DNA of 64,000 nt from positions 67,565,257-67,629,256 of the forward strand of contig NC_060060.1 of the NCBI RefSeq assembly GCF_020283565.1, written 5' to 3'. The translations under genes were made by a program, and so were the position numbers. How positions within the stretch are numbered: the stretch's first letter is position 1; each line of letters opens with the position of its first letter. This document shows, in pieces, positions 23,372 through 34,129 of this stretch. This stretch comes from Trifolium pratense (lineage: Eukaryota > Streptophyta > Magnoliopsida > Fabales > Fabaceae). The notes under the pieces were generated by a model. That model saw only the letters and a program-made list of their open reading frames with translations. It did not search any database and was not told the DNA's origin.

Positions 23372-25993
23372 ATGGCTGGTGCTTCGTCTTCTTCGTCAAC
23401 AAGGATTCCACCATTTATGTTCAAAAATCTTCAGATCGTTGGGAACGAGATGGAGTTTCCAGAATCTGAACTCATTTTTCTTTCAGAGAAGATGGTTGAT
23501 TTCGACGGTCTACAAGCTAATGGGTTTGACATTAAAAAGTACTTTATCACTCAGGGTTGGGATAAGTACTTCGACATGCTTAATGGTCCTATATATCCAG
23601 ATTTGCTGAAGAAATTCTGGATGAAAGCTAAGGTTTTTGACAAGCATGAAGCTAAGAAGGAAGAACTTGCTGCAATTGAAAGGGATCCTAGTCTGAAAGG
23701 AAAAACTAGGAAGGAAATGGGTCTGTTGGAATTCACTGGTATACAGATTAGGTCAAATATCTGTGGGATGAATATGGCATTCTCGCCTATTCACTTCAAT
23801 GCTTTACTTGGTTTGCCTAACTCTGGGATAGAGTTAGATGCATTTGAGAAGGATACCAGATACAGAGATGATCTTCTGCATCTCATCTGCACTGATTTTT
23901 CATTGAAAGGCAAAGTCAAAGGACTGACTGATGAATGCAGAGTTCTTTTCAAGATCATCTTAGCAGCTATCAGTCCAAGGGTTGGTGGGACTGATACAAT
24001 CTCCTGGACTCATCGTCATCTGCTGTATTTCCTTCTGACAGGAAAGAAGGTGAATCTTGGAGACTACTTTTTTGAAAGGATATGTGAAGCAATCTTCGCT
24101 AGCAAATCTCAGAGGAAAACAACTATTGTTTATCCTAGGCTGCTATCAGACCTTCTGTATCAAGGTCATGTTGTTGAGAATCTGAAGAAGTTCCATCCAG
24201 AACTTGTGCAGAAGAAGTTCTCGCCTGAAATCCTACATGCCAGTTTCCTTACCAAGATGCGTCTTACTTCTACAAAGCTGGTTGCACCTCCACAAGAATT
24301 ATCTGCTCGTCTTGAAGATCGTTTGTATGTGGATGGATATCCAGTTATTTCAGAAGCTGATGCTGAGCACATCATTCAGGACTATTTGGAAGTGCTCAGA
24401 GAAGAAGGATTCATTGTTGATAGGAGTATGATTCCTCCTGCGCCTGCAAACATGTATAATCCTACAAGGAGACCTAAGAGAAAGGTTGTTTCTCAAACTG
24501 ATCAACCTAAGCCAGATCTCTTGGCTCAGAAGAGAATTAAGGTGGAGCAAGCTGCTGCTGAACAGAGAACCAAGAAGAAACATGAAGAAGTTGCAAACAA
24601 GGCTGCTGAAGGACCTTCCAAAGAGCCTATTGTTGTTGAGGTAGACAGTTCATCTGAAGAAACTGAGTCTGAAGATGCAACTGAATCAGATGAAGAGACT
24701 CTTGCTGCCAAACTTCGTAGAAGACAAGTTCCTGTTCCTAAAGGTAAGTCTTCTAAGTTTGTCTTTAATGAAGCTGAAGTTGGAATAGGTTATACAAAAC
24801 CCCTTAGGACTATACTTCCTGAACCCACAATTATTCCAACCTCTGATAACCCTCTTTCTGAACTAGAAAAACATCTTAGCCCAGACCCCCTAAATAATCA
24901 AACCTTTACCCATAAATCTTCATCACCCCCTAAACCAAATTCACCTCAACCCCAATCACAAAAAGAAACACCTACCATTCCATCATCTGAACCAGAATCA
25001 CATATTCCAATCACTGAACAAGCTTCTCCCACAAAACAACTCTCTCAAATTAAATCTCCTGAACCAACATCCACACGCAAATCTCCTGAACCATCTTCTG
25101 AACCTCAACCAAACCCAAGTGCTGAACATGCTTCTCCTGAGCGTATTCACACTTGTGCCCCCAAGCCTTCAGAGGCAGAAGTTGTTATTAACAACCCTGC
25201 TAATGAATCACCAAACTTCTCTACCATTCCTAATCTCTCACCCTCTTCATCTAACCCTTTTGATAATCTATCCACTCAGCTTCATGATGACTTACTTAGG
25301 TTATCTAAGATAAAGGACAGATTCTTAGCTTGTTCCTCTGATGTGGATTTAGAGGTGTCAAGTCTTAAGGCCAAGATCTGCAAGGCTTTGGATGCTGTAG
25401 GCGAAGACATTAAGGCTGCTATTGGTAAGAGAGATCTGGATGTGATAAGCTTTATGAAGGACAGTTTGGCAAGGGCTGATTTGAAGAGATTGACTTCTTA
25501 TAGTCATGAGGAATTTGAGCGTGCCAAACTTGAAGCCATTGCTGCTGCTGAACAGCGTTTATCTGCTTTCAAGGTTTGCTGGATTGATTCCAAGCTTTTT
25601 CAGAGTCTTGAAGCTCACAGGGTTGAGAAGGAACGTCTAGAAGAAGCTGCTGCTAGAGTTGCCCAGTTGGCAAATGAGCTACATCAAGAGGATGCCCCAG
25701 AAGAGGATGTACTGGATGTACTGAATCAGGATGATGTCCTGATGATTGAGTATCAAGAGGAAGGTGAACCCTCCTCTGATAAAGGCAAGGCACCTTTGGT
25801 TGAAGATCAAGCTCCTGTAGTTGTTGATCAGCTGCAGATCTTTCAAGAAGCTCTGAGGGAACAACAAGAAGGTTTGGAAAGGCAAAGGACAGCTCACCTC
25901 AACCTGGAATCTAAAGTGGATGGTCTAGTTTCCAACGTGGGGTCTCTGAATGACAAATTTGACCAGCTCTTAGCCTTTCTCAAGAAACCTTAG
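23372..25993 (+). CDS. Sirevirus 1 envelope-like protein, 873 residues
   Basis: The third ORF of the element, 450 bases after pol. Sireviruses such as SIRE1 carry an ORF here that has been called envelope-like; its real role is not established. Residues 1 to about 350 look globular, with an N-terminal ASSSSS stretch and conserved-looking segments such as LLEFTGIQIRSNICGMNMAF; this resembles the plant transposon protein domain found in many plant genomes. About 350-620 is low-complexity, rich in P, S and E, and probably disordered. About 640-873 is charged and heptad-like (VEKERLEEAAARVAQLANEL), a likely coiled coil. I see no clear signal peptide or membrane segment, which argues against a true envelope. 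It is fully open, unlike pol, and has a strong ATG context (AACAATGGCT). Confidence 0.8.
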   Translation: MAGASSSSSTRIPPFMFKNLQIVGNEMEFPESELIFLSEKMVDFDGLQANGFDIKKYFITQGWDKYFDMLNGPIYPDLLKKFWMKAKVFDKHEAKKEELAAIERDPSLKGKTRKEMGLLEFTGIQIRSNICGMNMAFSPIHFNALLGLPNSGIELDAFEKDTRYRDDLLHLICTDFSLKGKVKGLTDECRVLFKIILAAISPRVGGTDTISWTHRHLLYFLLTGKKVNLGDYFFERICEAIFASKSQRKTTIVYPRLLSDLLYQGHVVENLKKFHPELVQKKFSPEILHASFLTKMRLTSTKLVAPPQELSARLEDRLYVDGYPVISEADAEHIIQDYLEVLREEGFIVDRSMIPPAPANMYNPTRRPKRKVVSQTDQPKPDLLAQKRIKVEQAAAEQRTKKKHEEVANKAAEGPSKEPIVVEVDSSSEETESEDATESDEETLAAKLRRRQVPVPKGKSSKFVFNEAEVGIGYTKPLRTILPEPTIIPTSDNPLSELEKHLSPDPLNNQTFTHKSSSPPKPNSPQPQSQKETPTIPSSEPESHIPITEQASPTKQLSQIKSPEPTSTRKSPEPSSEPQPNPSAEHASPERIHTCAPKPSEAEVVINNPANESPNFSTIPNLSPSSSNPFDNLSTQLHDDLLRLSKIKDRFLACSSDVDLEVSSLKAKICKALDAVGEDIKAAIGKRDLDVISFMKDSLARADLKRLTSYSHEEFERAKLEAIAAAEQRLSAFKVCWIDSKLFQSLEAHRVEKERLEEAAARVAQLANELHQEDAPEEDVLDVLNQDDVLMIEYQEEGEPSSDKGKAPLVEDQAPVVVDQLQIFQEALREQQEGLERQRTAHLNLESKVDGLVSNVGSLNDKFDQLLAFLKKP

Positions 25994-26239
25994 GATTCTT
26001 TGCACTTTATGTTTTTTTATCTTCTGAACTTGATATTCATATTTTCTTTACTTTGTCTGAACAATTTCTTATTTCGGATTTTCACTTAGTTATTTGGTTT
26101 GTTATATTTTTGTTTGTGCTAATTTTCTTTGATAAATAAGAACATAAGAACACCAGAAGCTTTTAAACGAAAATTTTTATTAATGATCTCACAATGTTGA
26201 GTACATTGGTAAAAAGAAAAAGAAAAAGACAACCTAATC

Positions 26240-26608
26240 CTAATCAGATGGATAATACTCAGAAGAAATCTCAGATTTCTCCTCAGCATCCTCTGATGAA
26301 ATTTCTATGGGATCTGGGTTCTGCTCTTCTTCTTCTTCTTCTTCTTGTTCTTCTTCTGGAACATAGCCAGCCAAGAACTCAACATAGTCAGCATCATCTT
26401 CATTCTCTTCAGCTTCAGAATCTGATGAGATGATTATAATCTCAGCTTCTTGTGGTTTCTTGTCGTCTTCTTTATTTTTCTCATCTTTTTCGCGTTTTTC
26501 TTCTTCTTTCTTTCTCCGAAACTCTGCGATGCGTGAACTAAACCTTCTCATTCTTCTTGATCTTTCTTGATATACTCGTTTATTCTTGTTTTTATGTGAA
26601 GAATGCAT
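26240..26608 (-). CDS. Antisense acidic ORF in Sirevirus 1, 122 residues
   Basis: It lies between the env-like gene and the 3' LTR on the opposite strand. The predicted protein starts basic (RRMRRFSSRIAEFRRKK), passes through a K/E-rich helix, and ends very acidic with poly-E, SSDSEAEENEDD and EISSEDAEEK. This is a charge-split, probably disordered, nuclear-looking protein. Read on the minus strand, a TTATATAA box lies about 100 bases before the ATG (plus-strand 26710-26720) and a second TTTATAAA at about 26623-26630. The acidic part comes from a GAA-type microsatellite (plus-strand CTT repeats near 26328-26350), so part of the openness may be due to low complexity. Function unknown. Antisense ORFs are known in some other plant LTR families. 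Confidence 0.5.
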   Translation of the reverse strand: MHSSHKNKNKRVYQERSRRMRRFSSRIAEFRRKKEEEKREKDEKNKEDDKKPQEAEIIIISSDSEAEENEDDADYVEFLAGYVPEEEQEEEEEEEQNPDPIEISSEDAEEKSEISSEYYPSD

Positions 26609-26742
26609 GTTAACTCGCTCACCTTTTTATAAACCTTTGAGCGCGTTGTTTCTTGTTTTTGAAATAAATTCACCTTTGTAACAACCACTCTTCTTCTTTC
26701 ACTGTCTTGGTTATATAAATTTTTTTTTCTTTTTGATAATGA

Positions 26743-27190
26743 CAAAAGGGGGAGTAGTTACGCATTAATTGATAAGTGATAAGTTTCAAAGCTGAAACCA
26801 CGCTCACGCCTTTATCCATTAAGTTAAAAGTTGTTACTTTTAAGTTATTTTACGTATTTCAATGTGGAGACTAAGTTAGTTGAAACTGAAATAAATTTCA
26901 TAAGTAAGGATAAGTTAAGAGTGCAATCTTAACTTAGCCTTATGAGACTTAGGGGGAGAGCTTGCAAACCTCTCACTCTGAAGAAAGATATGAAATTTGT
27001 TTTATTTCAAATTATCTTAATCTTACACTAAATTAAAATATCATGGATATAACTTAAAGCTTTGGCTTTAAGAAGTATCAATCTTAGGGGGAGCTTGCAA
27101 ACCTCACAAACCTAAGAGAAACATGATAAGTTAATTTAACAACAATTGTCAATTAATACTTATGTTTGTCATCATCAAAAAGGGGGAGAT
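26743..27190 (+). promoter_or_regulatory. Cluster of polypurine tracts, Sirevirus 1
   Basis: Tracts with AGGGGGAG occur at 26743-26754, about 26951-26959, about 27086-27093 and 27177-27190. The last (AAAAAGGGGGAGAT) abuts the 3' LTR and is the expected plus-strand primer site. The second and third are followed by the same phrase, GCTTGCAAACCTC. Multiple tracts are a recognised Sirevirus feature. Confidence 0.85.
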
Positions 27191-28244
27191 TGTTGGAACA
27201 AAATTGATTTAAAAATGTTAGCCCCTAAATCTATAAAGGTTTTGATGATAACAAAGTATTAATAAACAATTGGAAGGACTAAAAATTTATTTTAAGTGCG
27301 CAGATATAAGCATCAGATAAGCTCTGAGTGAAGCTCAGAGGATGTGAATTCAGAAGATCACAAGCGCTCAGAAGATGTTGGACTTCAGAAGTTACAACCT
27401 TCAGATGATGAAGTCTTCAGAACTTCTTGAGTGACTAAAGCTTCATCAACCTCTGAAGATCTTTTTGAAAGCTGTGAAGATTCCCTTTGCAAGTCAACTC
27501 TTCTACCAATGAAGAAAAGGACCTTTCAAGCCTGATCAGTTCAGCTACTCTCGTTTTGTCTGTCCTCACTTGAGAACATGGGTCTTCAGACTTGTTAGCT
27601 GAATAAGGAAAGTCTACTCTGCAGTAGTCAAAGTATCTGAAACTCTTACTCAGTTTAGATACAAACAAACTGCATCAAGACAGACTGCTTGAAGACAAAA
27701 GATTATCAACTCCAACGGTTCTTTTTGCAACGACTCTTTTCTGGTGATATATATACTAGAAGGATCAGCTGCATTAAATAACAATTATTAAGGATTGAAC
27801 GTGCGCTGAACAAACTCTGAATTCTGTGTATACAAGCTCTGAACCTCTTATCAAGTGTTTTTGCACTTTAGTCATATACTCTGTACTCTTTGTATTTGCT
27901 CTCTTTAGGTTCTTCTAAGAGCATCTGTATACTTTCATATACTTTACTATTACTTGAGGAAACTTAAGCTTGTGTGCTTAAGTGTGAAGTCTTAAGCTTG
28001 TGTGCTTGAGCATTGTTGTGAAGTCTCTTGCTTGTGTGCTTGAGCAGGTGTAATCTTGTGTGATTATAGTGAAATCCCTTGGAAGTGCAAGGGGACTGGA
28101 CTACTCTCGTTTTGTGAGAGGAACCAGTATAAATTGCCTGTGTACTTTCTCTCTCTATCTTGTTATTATTTGTGTTATTTATCCGCTGCTAACTTAGTTG
28201 AGTTAAGAACTTGAAAAAGTTTTAACTTAGCTAAAACACAATTC

Positions 28245-28287
<43 letters not shown>

Positions 28288-28306
28288 TTGTGTTTTCACA
28301 CCTTCA
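27191..28306 (+). repeat. 3' LTR of Sirevirus 1
   Basis: It starts TGTTGGAACAAAATTG and ends CACACCTTCA, 1,116 bp. It is essentially identical to the 5' LTR, except for two substitutions I can see and a C-run of 39 (28247-28285) where the 5' LTR has 17. It is followed directly by the duplication AACTA. Confidence 0.95.
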
Positions 28307-28439
28307 AACTACATCCATTGGAGTAGGCTGGAATAATTTTTGTTTTACTGGTGAATTTATTGTTGGAGATATTTTATGTTTCAAGTTTACAATGTTCGAT
28401 CAAAGTAATGTTGCAAGTGTTTACAAAGTAATTGAGTGA

Positions 28440-28923
28440 AAAGTTTTATTGTTTGTTATGCTTTTGGATTATTTAACTTTAGTGTTTGTTATTGGAGTTG
28501 AGATAATGTTTGTGTACTCTAATGTTACCCTTTAAATGTTGTATTTTGTTCTTTCAGAAATTATATAAGAATATTTTGATGAATAATTATTTAATTTCTT
28601 ATCATATTATCTTAATATTTTTTATAATTTAAATTCATAAAGTTGATACAAGTGTGATAACTTTTTAAATTTTATATAATTTAATCAGATTTCTTTTTTT
28701 TTTTTTATTAATATAGAATATTTTTTTATTGAAATATTTAAACAATTTTAGGTGAGATGAGAATTTTTTAATAATTAAAAATATTTATTTTTTGTGAAAT
28801 AGTTGTTATATCCCTATATTTTCTCACTTAATCTCTCAAACAACAATATCTTTCTCATTATCCTCATTAAACAAACAAATGTCTAACAAATAATCTCATT
28901 CCAATCCAATAAGTTTTTTGTCA

Positions 28924-28983
<60 letters not shown>
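28440..28983. repeat. Intergenic ending in an (ATT)n microsatellite
   Basis: After the B3-like stop there is AT-rich DNA with no gene. From 28924 to 28983 the sequence is an uninterrupted ATT repeat of about 20 units. It adjoins the MITE-like repeat that follows and may sit inside it. Confidence 0.8.
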
Positions 28984-28984
<1 letters not shown>

Positions 28985-30134
28985 GATAGGAACAAAATAC
29001 AAATAATAACAATAAAATAACAAAATTAATTTAAAAAATTATATATGAATTTATGCATAAAAATATGACCAAAATATAACAATAAAAAGATTAAACAATT
29101 TTTTTTAAATAATTTTTTGGGTAAATAGTGTCATACCCCCCTGCAAAATAGGCGAGTTTTGCGTTACCCCCCCTGCAAAATATTTTTTTGAGATTACCCC
29201 CCTGCAATGTCAAGATTCCTTGCGTTACCCCCCTGGCTCAACAAGTGGGCATATGACATGGACGAATCTTGACGTGGCATGACACGTGGAAATTAATTTA
29301 TTTTTTATTTATTTTTAATTGCCAACTCAGTAATTATTTATTTTTTAATTAAAAAAAATGAAAAATTTTTTTTTTTTAAAGAAACTTTTTTTTTAAAGAA
29401 ATCTTTTTTTTTTTTAAAGAAACTTTTTTTTAAAAAAAAAACTTTTTTTTAAAGAAACTTTTTTTTTTGGTTACTCTATTATTATTAGTTATTATTATTA
29501 TTATTATTATTATTAGTTTTTTGGTTACTATTATTATTATTAGTTTTTTTTTCATCTTCATTTTTTTTTTGGTTACTCTATTATTAGTTATTATATATAT
29601 ATATATATAAGAATTTTTTTATATATATATATAATAACAACTTTTAGTAAAAAAAAAAAAACTTTCTTTTAAGTAAGTTCATAAAAATATAACAACTTTT
29701 AAGTTTTTTTTTCATTTTTTTAATTAAAAACCCACATTAATTAATGAGTTGGCAATTAAAAATAAATAAAAAATAAATTAATTTCCATGTGTCATGCCAC
29801 GTCAAGATTCTTCCATGTCATATGCCCACTTGTTGAGCCAGGGGGGTAACGCAAAAAATCTTGACATTGCAGGGGGGTAATCTCAAAAAAATATTTTGCA
29901 GGGGGGTAACGCAAAACTCGCCTATTTTGCAGGGGGTATAACACTATTTACCCTAATTTTTTTAATTCTTTAAGGTGCTCGCCCTAAAGCCTGTGGGCAG
30001 CCCATGACGGGCCATCAAAAAGCCTGACCCGATAAGGTTCGGCCTGATAAAGTCCCACCTTTTTATGAAGTCCGGCTCCTGTAAAAGGTTAAGCCTAATG
30101 GGCCGACCCGATAGTCGACTCTTATTAATAGTTC
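28984..30134. repeat. MITE-like repeat, copy 2, split by a Mutator-like MITE
   Basis: Its left part (TATAGATAGGAACAAAATAC, TATATGAATTTATGCATAAAAA) matches 8408-8490, and its right part (about 29970-30134) is GC-richer with GGGCCGACCCGATAG and ends near TAGTTCTAC, the inverse of a TAGARCTRT start. The element at 29119-29953 sits inside. The left end is unclear because of the ATT microsatellite. Confidence 0.45.
29119..29953. mobile_element. Mutator-like MITE, 835 bp, long inverted arms
   Basis: A 9-bp target duplication, TAATTTTTT, lies at 29110-29118 and 29954-29962. The ends are GGGTAAATAGTGT and its inverse. Each arm is about 220 bases, close to complementary, and holds three repeats of a CCCCCCTGCAAAATA-type module. 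The centre is very AT-rich with TTTTTTTAAAGAAAC repeats. It has no transposase. Nine-base duplications and long inverted repeats fit Mutator-like elements. A transcript would fold into a long hairpin. Confidence 0.85.
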
Positions 30135-30802
30135 TACTTATATTGTATGTTAAAGTTTTTTCTATGTTAACATTTGTAAAACCTAAAAAGAATTAAATTA
30201 TTTTACTATTTTCACTTTCAAATAATATTAATTTGTCCCTCTACTAAGGGAGTGTATTCATGTCCAAAGTGGGACACTTCCGATGGAAATTTTAAGATCC
30301 GACTTTTATTTTCGAGATTTTATGAGAATTTCTCAATGTTGATAAAGTTGTGTCGAAGGTTTTAGAGCGCTTACGTTATTTTGAAATCAAAATTATTTTA
30401 TACAATGTTATGATTTGCATTGCAAGCATTGTTCACATTTATACTCCATCTACGTACCTCTTCCAAATTTGAGGATTTTTCCGAAACTCTCGATGGTCTT
30501 ATAAAATAATTATTTTTTTCCTAAAATATGCTATATTATATATATTATTATTCAATTATATTCCCATGTTAGTCTCTTTATGGGAGTTTTTTATGTTGGG
30601 CCTGAATTGGAGTATTTTAGTATGGTCCATTATATCTTTTACTACCCAATTTAGGAAAATTCCAAAATCATTCTTAAAAGGAGATTTTTTTCGTAAATTA
30701 AGTTTGTCGTATCCGTTTCACCTGTTTTTGGTTTCTCTGTATTTTAGGTAACCCTATTTCCCAAATCAGAAACGTTGGATCGGTAATTGCTCAATTTCTT
30801 CG
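30135..30802. other. Intergenic, upstream of third B3 gene
   Basis: It includes a stretch (30243-30290) with GTGTATTCATGTCCAAAGTGGGACACTT that resembles sequence near 51215-51235 and 51395-51420, so it is probably a dispersed repeat. The last 80 bases (GGTAACCCTATTTCCC) look like the leader of the next gene. Confidence 0.4.
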
Positions 30803-32684
30803 ATGGCTTCTTCTTCAAAGAGGTATTACGTTACGTTTTTTTAACACACTGTATGTTAGGATCTTGGTTGTTTTCGTTCTTCATGAATTCCGTTCGAAAA
30901 AAAAAGACGCTAATACTATTGATTTTATTATCTGATTTTTATCTGATTTTTTTTTAATTTTTTTTTATAGATTAACCAGATCTAAGAACAAGAAAGAAAC
31001 ATGCATGTCGTTTAAGACCGTTGTTTATCCTCGAGAGGTATGAAAGTTATGATTATAGGTGTTTATCTTTTTATGTATAATATGTTCTGAATTTCAACTT
31101 AGGTTAAATTTATTTGTACATGATTACAGGTAAAATTGGAATTTTTATACAATGTTGTCAATTGTTTTTATATACCATAGATATTATGATAAGTTATTGT
31201 GTAAATTGTAGTTTAGCTAAGTTTATAAGTTTATGATTGTAGGATAAAATAGAAATTTGTCCAAAGTTTAGAGCTACTTGGTGTAATGAGTTGGAGGATC
31301 GTCCGTGGGGATACTTATTACACTCGAGTGGAAATACTGGAATGCTTGAATTATGCTTAACTGAGGGTTAGGGGTGCTCAAATCCAAACCAATCCAAATA
31401 AAAACCGAAAACCGATCCAAAAAAACCGAAAACCGCAAAAAACCGAAGTTTTTTGGATGTGTTTGGATGTTCTTTTGTGAAAACCGCTGGATCGGATCGG
31501 ATTTCGGATTGATTTCTTAAAACCGATCCAAACCGAACCAAACCGCATACATATATTTTAATATTTATTTATCATTTTATTAGTATAAATATATATATAT
31601 ATATATATATTGCATTAACCTTTTTTTTCATTTTAAATTTTGTTAATACTATATGTTAGTTTAATTTAATCTATTTTTTTTACTTTTTATATCTTTCGAA
31701 TATAATTGGTAATTGTCATTCCAAAATATTAATTTTCAATATATTATATGTTATATTTTACATCAAACTTAATATTTATTTTGTCAAAAATGTCAAACTA
31801 TTATTTTGTAGCGTTTTTTATAATATTCATATTTATTAAAAAAAATTACAATTTAAAATTTGGATATCCAAAAACCGATCCAAATTAAACCGCATAATAT
31901 TGGATCGGATTAGATCGGATCTTTTTTATTTGTCATCCAAAACCGAACCAAACCGCAAATGAATTTATTTTTGGATCGGATGAGTTTTTGCCTCAAAACC
32001 GATCCAAACCGAACCACGATCACCCTTACTGAGGGTAATTGTTACATGACTTCTGGAAAAGTAGCTTCGCTGTTGTATTCTTTTAAAGAACCAACTGAAG
32101 TCATTGTTAAATATGAGTTCCGAAACAATGAGAATTATTTTAAAATGGAAAATATCAAAGAAAAAATGATTGTTGATCTATCAAGTGATAACGAAGTTGA
32201 GGAGGCATTCGATATTACGTATGAGCCAATGGAGGATGATAATACCTATATTTTACATGAATTTGAGAATGATGGTATTTTTGGCTGGGAGACGATAGTT
32301 AGTGAATCTTGCGCAAGTAATCAAAAACAACAAGTTTTGGTTAGTTTCTTATGTTTGAATTCTTACATTTATGTTATTTTAAATCAAAATTTAATTTTTT
32401 TAATATTTTTTATATGCTAGCATATTCCCGCAAGTACTGCTAGGAAGGTTTTCAAAGATCGGAAAAGTGTTGTCATTAGAACTCTACATGAATTGGATGG
32501 AATTGAATGCAGTATTTTCACATACACTAGGAAGGACAAAAAAGGTAGGAAAGAGATGCATTTGGGTGGAGGATGGCATGCCTTTAAGAAAGCTAATCAA
32601 CTAAGACAAGGGGACAAGCTTCAGTTTCAGGTGTCTGATCCACCTGATGTTCTTATTGTTGATATTGTTCGTTGTGGCTGTTGA
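30803..32684 (+). pseudogene. B3/REM-like gene split by a hAT-type MITE
   Basis: Exons 30803-30822, 30971-31037, 31243-32339 and 32421-32684. Exon 3 is interrupted by a 660-bp MITE and one duplication copy (31369-32036). Without these the exons total 260 codons including the stop, all in frame. The layout is the same as in the genes at 5813 and 34130: a tiny first exon MASSSKR, exon 2 ending FKTVVYPRE, exon 3 with a first B3-like half (CYMTSGKVASLL after the insertion, FGWETIVSES near its end), and exon 4 with GGGWHAFKKANQLRQGDKLQF and a closing VLIVDIVR strand. With the MITE in place the frame meets TAG at 31369-31371. The MITE could instead be spliced out if suitable sites exist; I did not identify any. 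Confidence 0.75.
31369..32028. mobile_element. hAT-type MITE inside a B3 gene exon, 660 bp
   Basis: An exact 8-bp target duplication, CTGAGGGT, lies at 31361-31368 and 32029-32036. The terminal inverted repeats are TAGGGGTGCTC and, inverted, TAAGGGTGATC. Near both ends there are many copies of AAACCGATCCAAA and GGATCGGAT-type motifs, and the middle is AT-rich with an AT run at 31588-31610. It has no coding capacity. The duplication length and the TA-GGGTG ends fit hAT elements. Confidence 0.88.
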
Positions 32685-34129
32685 AAAGTGGGGGATTACA
32701 GTGAATTCAATATTTGTGCTTCTACAAATTCTATTGACTAAGTATTTTGTATGGTTTTTAGTGGCATCCTAATGTCGTGGACTTGATGTACTAAGCTTAT
32801 TTGATAGATTTTTATTGTCTAATGAATTTGTATGGTTTCTAGTAGCATCCTAAATAGTTATTTTGTAGACTTGATGTATTGTGCTTATTTGAAAGATATT
32901 TATATTTGTATTCCTTTAATTAGTACTGATTAGTTGGTATTATGGTGTTTTGTTAGAAAACTATATTATTGTTTGGTTGTTGTGGTTGTTTTATAGTTGA
33001 TTTGTGCGTGCAGTACCTAAAAAAGTGTAAGTAGTTGCTTGAATCAGTGTTTTACAGTTTATTCATACTATGTCAGTGACTACTTGTGGATTGGTAACAC
33101 TTTGGATGTTATCTTTAGATGTTTCAAAGTGTCTCAATGGGAGATATCTTTATTACCTTGAGTTTTTATGTAATATTTTTTCAAATTTTTTAGGTAGTTT
33201 CTTTTTTGTCAAAAAAAAAAAACCAAAAAAATATGATTTTAGTAATTTTTTTTTTGAATTTTTTTTTTTAAATTCTATTTGATTATGAGGTACTTCGACC
33301 AATTATTTCCGGTTATAATGAGTAGAATTGGGAGATATTATATTTTAAATTTTTAATGGGTTTATTTTATAGAAGTTATTTTAATCTAGAATAATGACTA
33401 GCGTAAGGAATGTATGATCACTCATTTCTATATTTTCAAATACTAAGATCATGTGGTTTATTATTTATTATGATACTTGAGTTTTTACGCCGTAAATTGT
33501 TTTGTATATCATCGCTTTTAATTTTGTTTCTTAATTCATTCTAAATTTATTCCCTTATCTTATGTTTGATTATAAAATAAAGTGTGTTCATATATAGTTC
33601 CATTTAATACATTGTGCGTTTTTAAATCTTAGTGTTCATGTTTTCATTTTAATTATGATGTGAAGTATTTGTTGTTTTTTGTTTATCAGTTTATTTGTTC
33701 AAATTTTTCTTAAAACTTCTCTCCATAAAAACATATCTTGGAGGTCAAGAAAAAAATTCTGAATTGAATTTTGAAGCATAAAAATAGTAAAAATTATATT
33801 GTTTTATCAATATATTTGCTTTTATAAGTATCGTTTTAAGGAACAACTACAATAGAAATGTTGTTTTAGTGTTGAAAACTTAATTGAATGTCTTTTTCTA
33901 TTAGTTTATCTTTTAAAATTGATTTTTTTTTTGTAGATATTTTTTTATATGATTTTTTTTATTTATTAAAAATTACATAACAAAATGTTTGGTTTTTGTT
34001 TTGTTGGGCTTCTTGTGGGTTTGAGTTTGTTTGGTTTTTTTCACAATTAGCGGTCCATTATTTATTAGATATCAATAAACATTTATTATTTTATTGTGGG
34101 TTTGGGTTTGCAGAAGTTCTTCTTCGTCA
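32685..34129. other. Intergenic between third and fourth B3 genes
   Basis: AT-rich, no gene seen. It contains poly-A and poly-T runs near 33210-33275 and a phrase TAGTRGCATCCTAA repeated at about 32759 and 32839. The last 60 bases carry TTGTGGGTTTGGGTTTG and a CAG, perhaps a leader intron end. Confidence 0.45.

Larger units (their letters stand above)
16204..28306 (+). mobile_element. Sirevirus 1: full-length Ty1-copia element with env-like gene
   Basis: Complete LTR retrotransposon of 12,103 bp, with a 5-bp target duplication AACTA at 16199-16203 and 28307-28311. The order is LTR, primer binding site, gag, pol (PR-IN-RT-RH), envelope-like ORF, antisense ORF, polypurine tracts, LTR. Integrase before RT defines Ty1-copia. 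A long gag with a CCHC knuckle, an extra ORF after pol, and several AGGGGGAG tracts before the 3' LTR are marks of the Sirevirus lineage (SIRE1/Maximus type). The LTRs differ at two bases I can find (G16591/A27578 in the GAACRTGGG context, and A/T in AGTCAWATACTC) plus poly-C length, so insertion is recent. Pol has a frame offset and a stop, so the copy is probably not autonomous. Confidence 0.95.
15645..28439 (+). pseudogene. B3-like gene split by Sirevirus 1
   Basis: Two coding exons are visible: 15645-15995 (117 codons, phase 0) and 16080-16203 continuing at 28312-28439, where the stop is 28437-28439. The LTR element at 16204-28306 and one AACTA copy interrupt the second exon within an ACT-ACA codon context, and the frame runs on exactly across the site. 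The first exon gives a fold with IFGEVDPYFVKEYGAELL and QEVDVLYYGNGVFGLM. The end contains GVGWNNFC and GDILCFKFTMFD, the B3 signature of a GW strand followed by GD-x-L-x-F. The N-terminal start is not resolved. I see no other lesion, so the element is probably what broke this gene. The B3 assignment is by motif only and less sure than for its neighbours. Confidence 0.65.

Noticed and set aside
23372..25993. Calling the env-like protein a true viral envelope
   Set aside because: No clear signal peptide, cleavage site or membrane anchor is visible; only position and length suggest the name.
28921..28983. ATT repeat considered as a CRISPR-like or structured array
   Set aside because: A plain trinucleotide microsatellite without spacers.
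30566..30751. 61-codon frame upstream of the third B3 gene
   Set aside because: No motif, ends before the B3 start in a different frame; probably untranslated leader or promoter sequence.
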